A stretch of 64,000 nt of DNA from Flavobacteriales bacterium UBA2104 (GTDB lineage Bacteria; Bacteroidota; Bacteroidia; Flavobacteriales_D; Crocinitomicaceae). Shown here piece after piece: positions 43,795 through 52,819 of the stretch. The notes under the pieces were generated by a model, which saw only the letters and a list, made by a program, of their open reading frames with translations, was not told the DNA's origin and did not search any database. Where the stretch lies: contig DCYS01000032.1 of assembly GCA_002331485.1 (NCBI GenBank), positions 74,478 to 138,477 of the forward strand, read 5' to 3'. The position numbers and the translations under genes are program-made. Each line of letters starts with the position of its first letter. The first letter of the stretch is position 1.

Positions 43795-44898
43795 CTATGA
43801 CTTGGCGAAATTGATAAGTTCTTTTCCGAAATCATCCCAGGAATAGGATTCTTTCTGGGTTCGATCTTTATTGGACTCATCTTCTTCAAGCACACGTTTA
43901 ATAGCAGCAGCGATATCTTTAGGTGATTGAGTTGCTGCTAGTACACCATCTCCCGGTTTATTCAAAAACTCTGATAGACCACCGACATTAGTAGCAACTA
44001 CTGGTTTATTGAAATGCTTAGCTATAGCCACAATACCACTTTGAGTTGCTGATCTGTATGGTAAAGCTACAACATCAGACATTGAGAAGAAAAATTTCAC
44101 CTCACTATCCGGAATATATCTTAAATGTAAATGAACTCTATCGTTCAAGTTGTTAAGCTTGATCTGTTCTTGATACTTATCAAATGAACCGTAAGACTCA
44201 CCCGCAATGACAAGATGATATTCTGTTGGCAAGAACTTCATAGCATCAATGAGAAGATCTAATCCTTTATAGTCTCTTATAAGTCCAAAAAACAAAATGT
44301 ACTTTTTCTGCCTGGGAATCTTTAGTTGCTTAATGGCTTCGATTTTATCAACTTTCACACCGAAATGCTCATAAACGGGATGAAGAAGTACCTTAACATC
44401 AATACTTGGGTAGTTCCTTTCAATATCTGATTTTACAGCCTCTGACAAAGCGATACATTTATCATTTCGTTTGAAAAAATAAGATGATAATCGTTTATCA
44501 AACTTTCCTTTTTCGTGAGGCGTGGCATTATGAACGATAGAGACAACATTATAGTCCTTTGATAATTTCCCAGCAACATAACCTAATGATGGAGCCATGT
44601 AAGGCATCCAATATCCTATAATCACAAGATCAGGCTTGAATTCCTTTATCTTTCTGGCAGTCTGACCATAGCTTGCCGGATTCATTGAATTCAAAACTCT
44701 TTCAGAAGGGATCTTATCCGCTTGATCATTTTCATCAACAAACTGTGTTTTTCCAGGAAAAAGCATAGAAGGATACTGCGTTGTAAAGTTATATGCTTTT
44801 ACCTCATGATCCTTCTCCAATGCACGAAAAAGAGCACCATTGAATTGCGCTATACCTCCTCTGAAAGGATAGAATGTTGATAGAAAAGCTATTCTCAT
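43795..44898 (-). CDS. Glycosyltransferase family 4 protein
   Basis: A 367-residue GT-B enzyme. N-terminal AFLSTFYPFRGGIAQFNGAL (near 3-22) includes the glycine loop and VHNATPHEKGKFD (near 120) the acceptor region. The donor half has LFFGLIRDYKGLDLLIDA (near 200) and LPYRSATQSGIVAIAKHF (near 278). The start is ATG 44898; the frame runs further upstream but its -7 box would then fall inside. Acceptor is unknown. Confidence 0.9.
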   Translation of the reverse strand: MRIAFLSTFYPFRGGIAQFNGALFRALEKDHEVKAYNFTTQYPSMLFPGKTQFVDENDQADKIPSERVLNSMNPASYGQTARKIKEFKPDLVIIGYWMPYMAPSLGYVAGKLSKDYNVVSIVHNATPHEKGKFDKRLSSYFFKRNDKCIALSEAVKSDIERNYPSIDVKVLLHPVYEHFGVKVDKIEAIKQLKIPRQKKYILFFGLIRDYKGLDLLIDAMKFLPTEYHLVIAGESYGSFDKYQEQIKLNNLNDRVHLHLRYIPDSEVKFFFSMSDVVALPYRSATQSGIVAIAKHFNKPVVATNVGGLSEFLNKPGDGVLAATQSPKDIAAAIKRVLEEDESNKDRTQKESYSWDDFGKELINFAKS

Positions 44899-44903
44899 GT
44901 GTT

Positions 44904-44911
44904 CAAAGATA
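44904..44911 (-). promoter_or_regulatory. Promoter -7 box for the glycosyltransferase
   Basis: On the minus strand it reads TATCTTTG, a perfect match, ending 5 bases before ATG 44898, so the transcript would again be leaderless or nearly so. Confidence 0.45.
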
Positions 44912-45029
44912 ATATTTACTTTTTGTGAATTATATCGTAATGACACAATGCCTAAAAAATACTAAAATCACCTATCTATTTTTAGGATAAATTATACCTT
45001 TAAGGCTCAAATAAGAAATCAATTACAAT

Positions 45030-45920
45030 ATGAAGAATATAGCAGTTATCGGTGCTGGTACTATGGGGAATGGAATTGCTCATGTATTTGCTCAATTTGG
45101 TTACGAAGTTTCATTAATAGACGTTTCTGAGAATTCGCTTCAGCGAGGAATGCAAACGATCGAGAAAAATCTTGACCGAATGGTTAAGAAAGAAAAGATC
45201 ACTTCAGATGATAAATCGGCAACACTCGATAGACTCAGAACTTATACCTCTATTGAAGAGGGTGTTAAAGATGTTGACCTTGTCGTAGAAGCAGCAACAG
45301 AAAATGAAGAATTGAAATTCAAGATCTTCAAGCAATTGGATGAGGCCACAAAACCAGAGGCTATCCTTGCTTCTAACACATCATCTATTTCTATTACCAA
45401 AATTGCTGCTCAAACATCTCGACCAGATAAGGTGATCGGAATGCACTTCATGAATCCTGTACCGGTTATGAAGTTAGTTGAGATCATCCGTGGATATTCA
45501 ACTTCAGATGAAGTTACGAATGTTATCATGGAAACCTCAAAAGCACTTAAAAAAGTTCCTGTTGAAGTAAATGACTATCCAGGTTTCGTGGCGAACAGAA
45601 TTTTAATGCCGATGATCAACGAAGCGATCATTACACTTCACGAAGGGGTTGCCGGTGTTGAGGAAATAGACACTGTTATGAAACTTGGTATGGCTCATCC
45701 AATGGGACCACTTCAGTTAGCTGATTTTATTGGACTTGATGTATGTCTTGCCATAATGGAGGTATTATATGATGGATTAGGTAATCCAAAATATGCTCCT
45801 TGTCCATTATTAGTAAACATGGTAACTGCAGGTAAAAAAGGAGTGAAATCAGGAGAAGGATTCTATGACTGGAGTCACGGGACAAAAGAACTCATCGTGG
45901 CTGACAATTTCAAAAACTAG
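45030..45920 (+). CDS. 3-hydroxyacyl-CoA (3-hydroxybutyryl-CoA) dehydrogenase
   Basis: A 296-residue NAD(P)-dependent dehydrogenase that oxidises L-3-hydroxyacyl-CoA or reduces acetoacetyl-CoA. The Rossmann motif is VIGAGTMGNGIAHVFAQFG (near 4-22), the catalytic His lies in IGMHFMNPVPVMKLVEII (near 137-154), and LMPMINEA and HPMGPLQLADFIGLD mark the C-terminal domain. Size matches the stand-alone enzyme, not a FadB fusion. It is followed by a strong terminator. Confidence 0.95.
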   Translation: MKNIAVIGAGTMGNGIAHVFAQFGYEVSLIDVSENSLQRGMQTIEKNLDRMVKKEKITSDDKSATLDRLRTYTSIEEGVKDVDLVVEAATENEELKFKIFKQLDEATKPEAILASNTSSISITKIAAQTSRPDKVIGMHFMNPVPVMKLVEIIRGYSTSDEVTNVIMETSKALKKVPVEVNDYPGFVANRILMPMINEAIITLHEGVAGVEEIDTVMKLGMAHPMGPLQLADFIGLDVCLAIMEVLYDGLGNPKYAPCPLLVNMVTAGKKGVKSGEGFYDWSHGTKELIVADNFKN

Positions 45921-45939
45921 AAGAATAGATACTATAGAG

Positions 45940-45967
45940 AAAGGTGGTTATTTTGCCACCTTTTTTT
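45940..45967 (+). terminator. Intrinsic terminator after 3-hydroxyacyl-CoA dehydrogenase
   Basis: AAAGGTGG and CCACCTTT form the stem around an 8-base loop, followed by a T tract to 45967. Confidence 0.85.
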
Positions 45968-46029
45968 ATTGTTGTAATATTGGAACAACCTTTGTGTAAC
46001 TAAACCCGTAATTGAATCGTTATATCAAT

Positions 46030-47112
46030 ATGAGTAAGCTCTTGTCCATAGTCATTTCAACCCTTTTTTTCTCTGTAACATGGAGTCAGGAAGCACCATC
46101 TGACTTGATTCAGGCTGAATCCTTGTTATCCGAGAAGCTTAACAAGCTTAGAAAAACTCGAGATGATGAAAAGATCAAAGAGATCAATAAATCCTTCAAA
46201 GAGCAACTTGCTTCAGCTTTAGAGTTAGAGGGAGCTTTCGATCATCCTTTTCAAAACCTAACAAGTATTGGAAAAATTTATTCCGATGACAAACTGGTTC
46301 GCGTGATTACCTGGAATACGCAGTTTGAAAATAAACTTCACAACTTCCATGGATTCATTATGAAGAAAGATGAGCGGAGAGATAAGGTTCACGTTGTTGA
46401 ATTGAATCGTGTTCAGCAACATTATGGAATGCTCAGAGGTCAGACTGTTACTCATGAGAATTGGTATGGATGCTTGTATTATGATATTGTAGACGTTAAA
46501 AAGCGTAATAAAACATACTACACGCTTCTCGGCTATGATCCAAACAATCAACGCAGTTCGATCAAGCTTATTGATGTTCTCTATTTTACTGGCAAATTTC
46601 CAAATTTTGGTTATCCGCTATTTGAAACTGAAAACGGTTATCAAAAAAGAGTGGTGTTTGAACATTCCAATCAAGCCACGATGTCACTTCGTTATGATGA
46701 AAGAAGAGATAAAATAATTTTTGATCATTTATCCCCTGAGTCACCAAGTATGAAAGAATTTCGTGAATATTACGTTCCAGACATGTCGTATGATGCTTAT
46801 GAGTTCAAGGACAACAAATGGCGTCTTAAAGAGGACATAATTGCAATTAATAAAGAAGAGCAGGAAACCGTTGAAATGAGGACTTATGATGCGGAAAACG
46901 ACACTGTATTAATTTATTCTAAAGAGAATGAATGGCAAAATCCAGAAGGAAAAAATGTACCTATTGATGGAGGCTCTCACAAAGCAGTATTACCCGAAGA
47001 TCTTAGCGAAGAGGAAAAGGAGAAGAAAAAACGAAAAGAAAAGAGATCTAAACGAAAGAAAAAAGGATTCAATGGCGTTAGCTTTACTAAATTAGGAAAG
47101 GAAAATAATTGA
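46030..47112 (+). CDS. Uncharacterised secreted protein with basic tail
   Basis: A 360-residue protein with a signal peptide (1-17, SVTWSQ). The middle part is beta-rich with aromatic residues, and the last 35 residues are strongly basic (KKKRKEKRSKRKKKG), following a Glu-rich stretch. I do not recognise the family. ATG 46030 is preferred to TTG 46012, because the signal peptide then begins MSKLLSIV. The basic tail could bind nucleic acid, peptidoglycan or acidic polysaccharide; none is shown. Confidence 0.65.
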   Translation: MSKLLSIVISTLFFSVTWSQEAPSDLIQAESLLSEKLNKLRKTRDDEKIKEINKSFKEQLASALELEGAFDHPFQNLTSIGKIYSDDKLVRVITWNTQFENKLHNFHGFIMKKDERRDKVHVVELNRVQQHYGMLRGQTVTHENWYGCLYYDIVDVKKRNKTYYTLLGYDPNNQRSSIKLIDVLYFTGKFPNFGYPLFETENGYQKRVVFEHSNQATMSLRYDERRDKIIFDHLSPESPSMKEFREYYVPDMSYDAYEFKDNKWRLKEDIIAINKEEQETVEMRTYDAENDTVLIYSKENEWQNPEGKNVPIDGGSHKAVLPEDLSEEEKEKKKRKEKRSKRKKKGFNGVSFTKLGKENN

Positions 47113-47227
47113 TCTCATCTATCACATTCATATTTTGAACTGTATTTTTCTTCGATTCATTACATTTTTTTCTGGTTTTCAAAGTTTTTTCGTTACTTTG
47201 TGAAAGTTTATACAGTTAAAACTACAC

Positions 47228-47902
47228 ATGAACAGATCTATTGCATACATACTCTTGTTCCTTCTGTTATTCGGATTTAATTCGAATGCACAGGAAATAA
47301 AGACCCAGAAACCTTACAAATTTATGTATGGTCTTGCGTGGAATGCAATAGACGATGATGGTCGTCCATTCAGAGAGTTACTTAGATTCAGACCTCGTTG
47401 GAATATGCTGGCTTTCCCTACTACTCTATCTTTAGATTATTACTATAAAGACGGAATGAGTTTCGAGGGAATAATGAATTTCAATAGATACAAAACTTCG
47501 AATCTTGTAAACAATGATTTGAATAGAGCAGGACTTCTATTCAACATTGATGCTAATTTCAAATATAGTTTTAGTGTATTAATGGAGCAACCATATGTTG
47601 ATCCATTTGTTTTTGCTGGTTTAGGCTATACTCGCAGACCTGATCCGGAATTCAACAATATGTTCTCGCCTAATATCGGAGCAGGAATAAACATAATGTT
47701 GAATGAAGATCTTGGAATTCAATTGAGAAGTGCAGCAAAAATTGCTGTTCATCCTGTGATTCTTAAACATGATTCTAATTACTTACACCATCATTTTGGC
47801 ATCATTTATAAAATGAATGCTATGCCATGGAATGAGGATTTCAGTAAGAAAAAATACCACTGGTTGTTCAAAAACTACCGTTGGAAAGGAAACAACATGT
47901 AG
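47228..47902 (+). CDS. Uncharacterised outer-membrane beta-barrel-like protein
   Basis: A 224-residue protein with a signal peptide (1-21, FGFNSNA) and alternating amphipathic strands consistent with a small outer-membrane barrel (for example LSLDYYYKDGMSFEG and NPYVDPFVFAGLGYT-like spacing). The closest visual similarity is to generic porin-family Bacteroidota proteins. No specific function can be given. It stands alone, 142 bases from the next gene. Confidence 0.6.
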   Translation: MNRSIAYILLFLLLFGFNSNAQEIKTQKPYKFMYGLAWNAIDDDGRPFRELLRFRPRWNMLAFPTTLSLDYYYKDGMSFEGIMNFNRYKTSNLVNNDLNRAGLLFNIDANFKYSFSVLMEQPYVDPFVFAGLGYTRRPDPEFNNMFSPNIGAGINIMLNEDLGIQLRSAAKIAVHPVILKHDSNYLHHHFGIIYKMNAMPWNEDFSKKKYHWLFKNYRWKGNNM

Positions 47903-48015
47903 ACTTCATATTCTTGTTGTACTTTCTGTCTTGTCCTTTATTTTCTTAACAAGATTCAGCATTATTTTGTAGAAATCTATACATCATTTTTGATGGTAAA
48001 TTCGTCTATTTTTCT

Positions 48016-48023
48016 TATCTTCG
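48016..48023 (+). promoter_or_regulatory. Promoter -7 box for the E1 gene
   Basis: TATCTTCG, TTCG variant, 21 bases before the ATG at 48045. A TTTTG ending at 47992 is 23 bases upstream and could act as the -33 element. Confidence 0.4.
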
Positions 48024-48044
48024 CGACACGAAATTTGACAATTT

Positions 48045-50495
48045 ATGGCAAAAGATACCGCAGTACAAGAGGAGAATAAGATTGACTTTGAAGCGTTTAA
48101 AAGTGAGGTGTTAAGCGATTTTGAATTAGCTTGCCTCTCAAGAGAAGCTTCTTTATTGGGAAGAAGAGAAGTACTTACGGGAAAAGCCAAATTCGGTATT
48201 TTCGGAGATGGCAAAGAAGTTGCTCAAATTGCCCTAGCAAAACAATTTCAAAACGGAGACTTCAGATCTGGTTACTATCGCGATCAAACCATTATGATGG
48301 CCTTGGGAGAATTAAACGTGCAACAATACTTTGCTGCCCTTTATGCCCATACGGATATCGAAAAAGAACCTGCTTCTGGAGGTCGACAAATGGGAGGTCA
48401 TTATGCTACCCGAAGCATTGATGAAAATGGTGAGTGGAAAGACCTCATGAGTCAAAAGAATAGTTCTGCGGACATCTCCCCTACTGCTGGTCAAATGGCT
48501 AGACTTTTAGGTCTTGCTCAAGCTTCAAAAGTTTATAAGCAAAACGAAGCATTGCATGACATTGATAGATTGAAAAAATTCTCAAACAAAGGAAACGAAA
48601 TTGCTTTTGGTACAATTGGTGATGCTTCCACATCGGAAGGACCTTTCTGGGAAACTATGAATGCTGCCGGTGTACTGCAAGTTCCAATGGTTATGTCTGT
48701 TTGGGATGATGGCTATGGTATATCGGTTTCAAAAAAATACCAAACGATCAAGGAAAGTATTTCAGAGGCGCTATCTGGATTCCAAAGAACGAAAGACAAA
48801 GCTGGTTTTGAGATCTTGAAAACAAAAGGGTGGGATTACCCTCATCTTTGCGCAACATATGAAAAAGCTGCGAGAATTGCCCGTGAGGAACATGTTCCAG
48901 TTTTAGTGCATGTTGAAGAAGTTAACCAGCCACAAGGTCACTCCACTTCCGGGTCTCATGAAAGGTATAAATCGGAAGAAAGAATGCAGTGGGAAAAAGA
49001 TTTTGACTGTATTGCCAAATTCAAATCATTCATTCTTTCTTACAAAGGTGAAAATGGAGAAACATTAGCATCAGAAGAAGAGCTTGAGGCTATCGAGAAA
49101 GAAGCTAAAAAAGAAGTACGAACTCAAAAAGGTAAGGCATGGAAAGACTTTACAAATGAAATTAAACAAGATATTGCTGCTTCTATTCAGTTGATGAAGA
49201 ATGTTGCTGAATCAAGCCCAAACAAAGCATTCATCATGAAAGATGTTGAAGCTCTCGAGAATGCCTTTGAACCTATTCGTAAAGACATATTTAATCGAGT
49301 TCGAAGCGTGATCAGAACTGTTCGAGGAGAGGACTCAGAGGCACGAACGGCTTTGATCAATTGGTTTAAGAATAAACGTAAAGAAAATTTCGATCGCTAC
49401 AGTTCTCATTTACACTCTCAATCAGATAAAGCAGTTCTGAATATTGATCCTGTTGACATTGAATACGACGATGAAGAGAAAATGGAGGATGGTCGTATTA
49501 TTCTAAGAGAGAATTTCGCTAAGATCTTTGAAAAGTATCCTGAGACACTAACTTTTGGAGAAGATACAGGAAAGATCGGTGGTGTTAACCAGTCAATGGA
49601 GAACATGCAGGAACAATTTGGTGAATTAAGAGTTTCTGATACTGGAATCCGTGAATGCACGATCGTAGGCCAAGGAATTGGAATGGCACTTAGAGGTTTG
49701 CGACCGATTGCTGAGATCCAATACCTCGATTATCTACTCTACGCTATTCAAGTAATGTCTGATGATCTAGCTACGATTCAATACAGAACAAAAGGTGGTC
49801 AGAAAGCTCCTTTGATCATACGAACAAGAGGTCATCGATTAGAAGGTATTTGGCATTCTGGATCTCCAATGGGAATGATCATCAATGCAGTTCGTGGAAT
49901 CAATGTATGTGTACCTAGAAACATGACACAAGCTGCAGGTATGTACAATACGCTCATGGAGGCCGATGAACCAGCATTAGTTATCGAACCACTGAATGGA
50001 TACAGAACAAAAGAACGTATCCCTTCAAATTTAGGTGAGTTTAAAATAGCACTTGGTCAACCAGAAATTGTTCAAGAAGGAGAACATTTGACAATGGTAA
50101 GTTACGGTTCAACATTTAACTTGTGTATTGAGGCAGCTAAAATTCTTCAACAAGCTGGAATAAGTGTTGAATTGATCGATGTTCAAACTTTGTTGCCGTT
50201 TGATGTTGATCACGTGATTTCTGAATCACTGGAGAAAACAAGTAGATTGATGATCGTTGATGAAGACGTTTCTAGTGGAGCTACAGCGTATATTCTCGAT
50301 CAAGTTCTTGTAAAACAGAAAGCATACTATTTACTTGATAGTGAACCTGTAACAGTTAGCGCACAAGATCATCGACCTGCTTATAGTACAGATGGAGATT
50401 ACTTCTCTAAGCCGAGTACAGATGACATCTTCGATGCGGCATACGAATTAATGCATGAAGCAGACCCTGAACAGTTTCCGGCATTATTAAATTAA
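48045..50495 (+). CDS. 2-oxoacid dehydrogenase E1, fused alpha and beta subunits
   Basis: An 816-residue TPP enzyme made of an alpha half (about 1-450) and a beta half (about 480-816). The alpha half has the TPP motif GDASTSEGPFWETMN (near 193) and VWDDGYGISVSKK. The beta half has TFGEDTGKIGGVNQ, REC-TIVGQGIGMALRG, and the catalytic-site RGHRLEGIWHSGSP (near 600). It decarboxylates a 2-oxoacid for transfer to E2 lipoamide; branched-chain acids or pyruvate are both possible. The E2 and E3 genes are not in the window. Confidence 0.92.
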   Translation: MAKDTAVQEENKIDFEAFKSEVLSDFELACLSREASLLGRREVLTGKAKFGIFGDGKEVAQIALAKQFQNGDFRSGYYRDQTIMMALGELNVQQYFAALYAHTDIEKEPASGGRQMGGHYATRSIDENGEWKDLMSQKNSSADISPTAGQMARLLGLAQASKVYKQNEALHDIDRLKKFSNKGNEIAFGTIGDASTSEGPFWETMNAAGVLQVPMVMSVWDDGYGISVSKKYQTIKESISEALSGFQRTKDKAGFEILKTKGWDYPHLCATYEKAARIAREEHVPVLVHVEEVNQPQGHSTSGSHERYKSEERMQWEKDFDCIAKFKSFILSYKGENGETLASEEELEAIEKEAKKEVRTQKGKAWKDFTNEIKQDIAASIQLMKNVAESSPNKAFIMKDVEALENAFEPIRKDIFNRVRSVIRTVRGEDSEARTALINWFKNKRKENFDRYSSHLHSQSDKAVLNIDPVDIEYDDEEKMEDGRIILRENFAKIFEKYPETLTFGEDTGKIGGVNQSMENMQEQFGELRVSDTGIRECTIVGQGIGMALRGLRPIAEIQYLDYLLYAIQVMSDDLATIQYRTKGGQKAPLIIRTRGHRLEGIWHSGSPMGMIINAVRGINVCVPRNMTQAAGMYNTLMEADEPALVIEPLNGYRTKERIPSNLGEFKIALGQPEIVQEGEHLTMVSYGSTFNLCIEAAKILQQAGISVELIDVQTLLPFDVDHVISESLEKTSRLMIVDEDVSSGATAYILDQVLVKQKAYYLLDSEPVTVSAQDHRPAYSTDGDYFSKPSTDDIFDAAYELMHEADPEQFPALLN

Positions 50496-50530
50496 CCGGC
50501 ATTACTAAACGAAATAATCAGATTTAATAC

Positions 50531-50562
50531 AAAAAAAGCAGCTGTGTTAGCTGCTTTTTTTT
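50531..50562. terminator. Bidirectional terminator between E1 and pepT
   Basis: AAAAAAAGCAGCT and AGCTGCTTTTTTT form a perfect 13-bp stem with a 5-base loop. T tracts appear on both strands, so it can end both convergent genes. Confidence 0.85.
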
Positions 50563-50584
50563 CATTTTTGTTAAATTTTCATTC

Positions 50585-51835
50585 CTACTTATGCTCTGCC
50601 CAGATCTGAACCAATTCACCCATCGTCTGAACGGCTTTTTCCATATCTTGAACACTTACATACTCGTGTTTAGAATGAATCGCCATTTCTCCAGTAAATA
50701 AGTTAGGGCAAGGTAATCCCATGAAAGACAAGCGAGAACCATCAGTTCCTCCTCGAATAATAACGGGACGAGGCTCGATTTCAGCTTTTTTCATGGCTTG
50801 AATAGCATAGTCCGTAACGAAAGGCACATCTTTTAAGATCTCCTTCATGTTTCGGTATTGCTCCTTAACCTCAAATTCATAGGTTGCTCCTTCATGTTTA
50901 TGCACTACATTCTTTACAATGTTTTCCAGCCTTTTTTCGTATTCAGCCAATTGGTTTGTCTCGTGATCCCGTATGATGAATTGTAATGTCGCTTTTTCCT
51001 GAATTCCATCAAAAGCTACAGGATGTACAAATCCTTCTCTTCCTTCTGTTGTTTCAGGCGACCAACTATCCTTTGGTAATGCAGCCAACACCTCCCCTCC
51101 TATTTTAAGAGCGTTGATCAGCTTATTTTTTGCATATCCCGGGTGAGCACTTATTCCATGAACTGTAATGGTTACAGCATCCGCAGAAAAGCTTTCGTCT
51201 TCAATAGAGCCGAGAACTCCACCATCTAGCGTATATCCGTAATCTGCGTTCAATTTATCCATATCAAGATGATCGACACCTCTACCCACTTCTTCATCTG
51301 GCGTGAATAAGATCCGAATATCTCCGTGTTTAACTTCAGGATGCTCTTGCAAATACTGCGCAAAATCCATAATACAAGCTACTCCTGCTTTGTCATCAGC
51401 ACCTAAAAGTGTTTTACCACTAGCCGTGATCAAATCATCACCGATCTTTTCTTTCAAATAAGGATGTTGATCCGTTGTGATCACTTGTGACGTATCATCT
51501 GGCAATGTGATCGGATTACCATCATAACTTTTATGAAGGATCGGCTTCACGTTCTTTCCAGTAACGTCTGGAGCTGTGTCCATATGAGAACAGAAACAAA
51601 CCGTTGGAACCTGATGTTCTATATTTCCTTTGATCGTTCCGAAAACATAACCGTATTCGTCCATCTCCGCATCATCGATCCCAAGACTTTTTAATTCTTC
51701 TACGAGAACTTTCCCGAGATCCTTTTGGATCATTGTCGATGGAAAAGTATCTGAATTGGGATCTGCCGTGGTATCGATTTGAACATATTTCATCAATCGA
51801 TCTGCAACACTATGATTATAACCTTCAATTGCCAT
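50585..51835 (-). CDS. pepT: Peptidase T (tripeptide aminopeptidase)
   Basis: A 416-residue M20B zinc peptidase that removes the N-terminal residue of tripeptides. Motifs are FCSHMDTAPD (near 81), TLLGADDKAGVA (near 141, bridging Asp), FTPDEEVGRGVDHLD (near 177, catalytic Glu pair), and the late IRGGTDGSRLSFMGLPCPNL and IHSKHEYV segments. Length matches the family. It is convergent to the E1 gene and shares its terminator. Confidence 0.96.
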   Translation of the reverse strand: MAIEGYNHSVADRLMKYVQIDTTADPNSDTFPSTMIQKDLGKVLVEELKSLGIDDAEMDEYGYVFGTIKGNIEHQVPTVCFCSHMDTAPDVTGKNVKPILHKSYDGNPITLPDDTSQVITTDQHPYLKEKIGDDLITASGKTLLGADDKAGVACIMDFAQYLQEHPEVKHGDIRILFTPDEEVGRGVDHLDMDKLNADYGYTLDGGVLGSIEDESFSADAVTITVHGISAHPGYAKNKLINALKIGGEVLAALPKDSWSPETTEGREGFVHPVAFDGIQEKATLQFIIRDHETNQLAEYEKRLENIVKNVVHKHEGATYEFEVKEQYRNMKEILKDVPFVTDYAIQAMKKAEIEPRPVIIRGGTDGSRLSFMGLPCPNLFTGEMAIHSKHEYVSVQDMEKAVQTMGELVQIWAEHK

Positions 51836-51971
51836 TATTCTTGATTTATTTTTCAGATTTCCGAAGATAATGAAAGTATCTCAATGATCATATCCTAAAT
51901 GAACAGAAGAAAGATTATCGAGAAAAAATATACGTGTAACATTTGTAGCAGACAAAGGTGAGCTACCGACC

Positions 51972-51979
51972 TAATTTTG
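51972..51979 (+). promoter_or_regulatory. Promoter -7 box for the TSUP permease
   Basis: TAATTTTG, a perfect match, 24 bases before the TTG start at 52004. Confidence 0.45.
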
Positions 51980-52003
51980 TACTGAACTTTAAAAACAATT
52001 GGT

Positions 52004-52804
52004 TTGATCATATTAGGGTATATAAGTGCATTAGTTATTGGAATTTCTTTAGGTTTAATTGGTGGTGGCGGATCAATACTTGCCGTTCCCGTATTGGCAT
52101 ACTTATTTCTACTTGATGCTAAATACGCCACGGCTTACTCACTTTTTGTGGTTGGTTTTTCAGCCTTAGTAGGTGGAATCAAACAACATTTGAAAGGTTT
52201 CGTTGATTGGAGAACAGCAATAGTTTTCGGTATACCAGCTATGATTGGTGTTACAGTGGTACGAAAGTTCGTTGTTCCCATGTTACCCGATGTGCTATTT
52301 ACGATCGATGAATTTGAATTCACGCGGAGAATGGCCATGTTTGGACTCTTTGCGGCACTCATGATACCAGCGGCATTCTCAATGCTTAAGAAAAGAAAAG
52401 TTGACAAAGATGACGAGAACAAAGAAGTAAAATATAATTACCCGCTCATTCTTGCCGAAGGATTGATCGTTGGTGGAATCACTGGTTTGATTGGTGCCGG
52501 AGGAGGTTTCTTAATTATTCCTGCACTCGTGATCCTGGCTAATGTTAAAATGAAAGTTGCAGTTGGTACTTCTCTTGTGATCATCGCATTTAAATCGCTA
52601 TTAGGATTCTTCCTGGGAGACGCACTTACTCTTGAAATTGACTGGATGTTACTAACAACCTTCACTGCCGCTTCTCTTGTCGGAATCTTCATTGGAAGTT
52701 ACTTGAGCAACTTTATCGATGGAGATAAGCTTAAAAAAGGATTCGGTTACTTCATCTTCGTTATGGCGGTGTTTATCTTCTACATGGAGTTTTTTGTAAA
52801 GTAA
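52004..52804 (+). CDS. TSUP family permease (TauE/SafE)
   Basis: A 266-residue membrane protein with about seven helices in two halves, each opening with a glycine-rich loop: LGLIGGGGSILAVPVL (near 14-29) and GGITGLIGAGGGFLIIPAL (near 157-175). The family exports sulfite, sulfoacetate or related anions. A TTG start at 52004 is required: the frame is closed at 51983 and no ATG precedes the first glycine-rich loop. Substrate is not known. Confidence 0.9.
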   Translation: MIILGYISALVIGISLGLIGGGGSILAVPVLAYLFLLDAKYATAYSLFVVGFSALVGGIKQHLKGFVDWRTAIVFGIPAMIGVTVVRKFVVPMLPDVLFTIDEFEFTRRMAMFGLFAALMIPAAFSMLKKRKVDKDDENKEVKYNYPLILAEGLIVGGITGLIGAGGGFLIIPALVILANVKMKVAVGTSLVIIAFKSLLGFFLGDALTLEIDWMLLTTFTAASLVGIFIGSYLSNFIDGDKLKKGFGYFIFVMAVFIFYMEFFVK

Positions 52805-52819
52805 GAAGGAAGAGTATTA

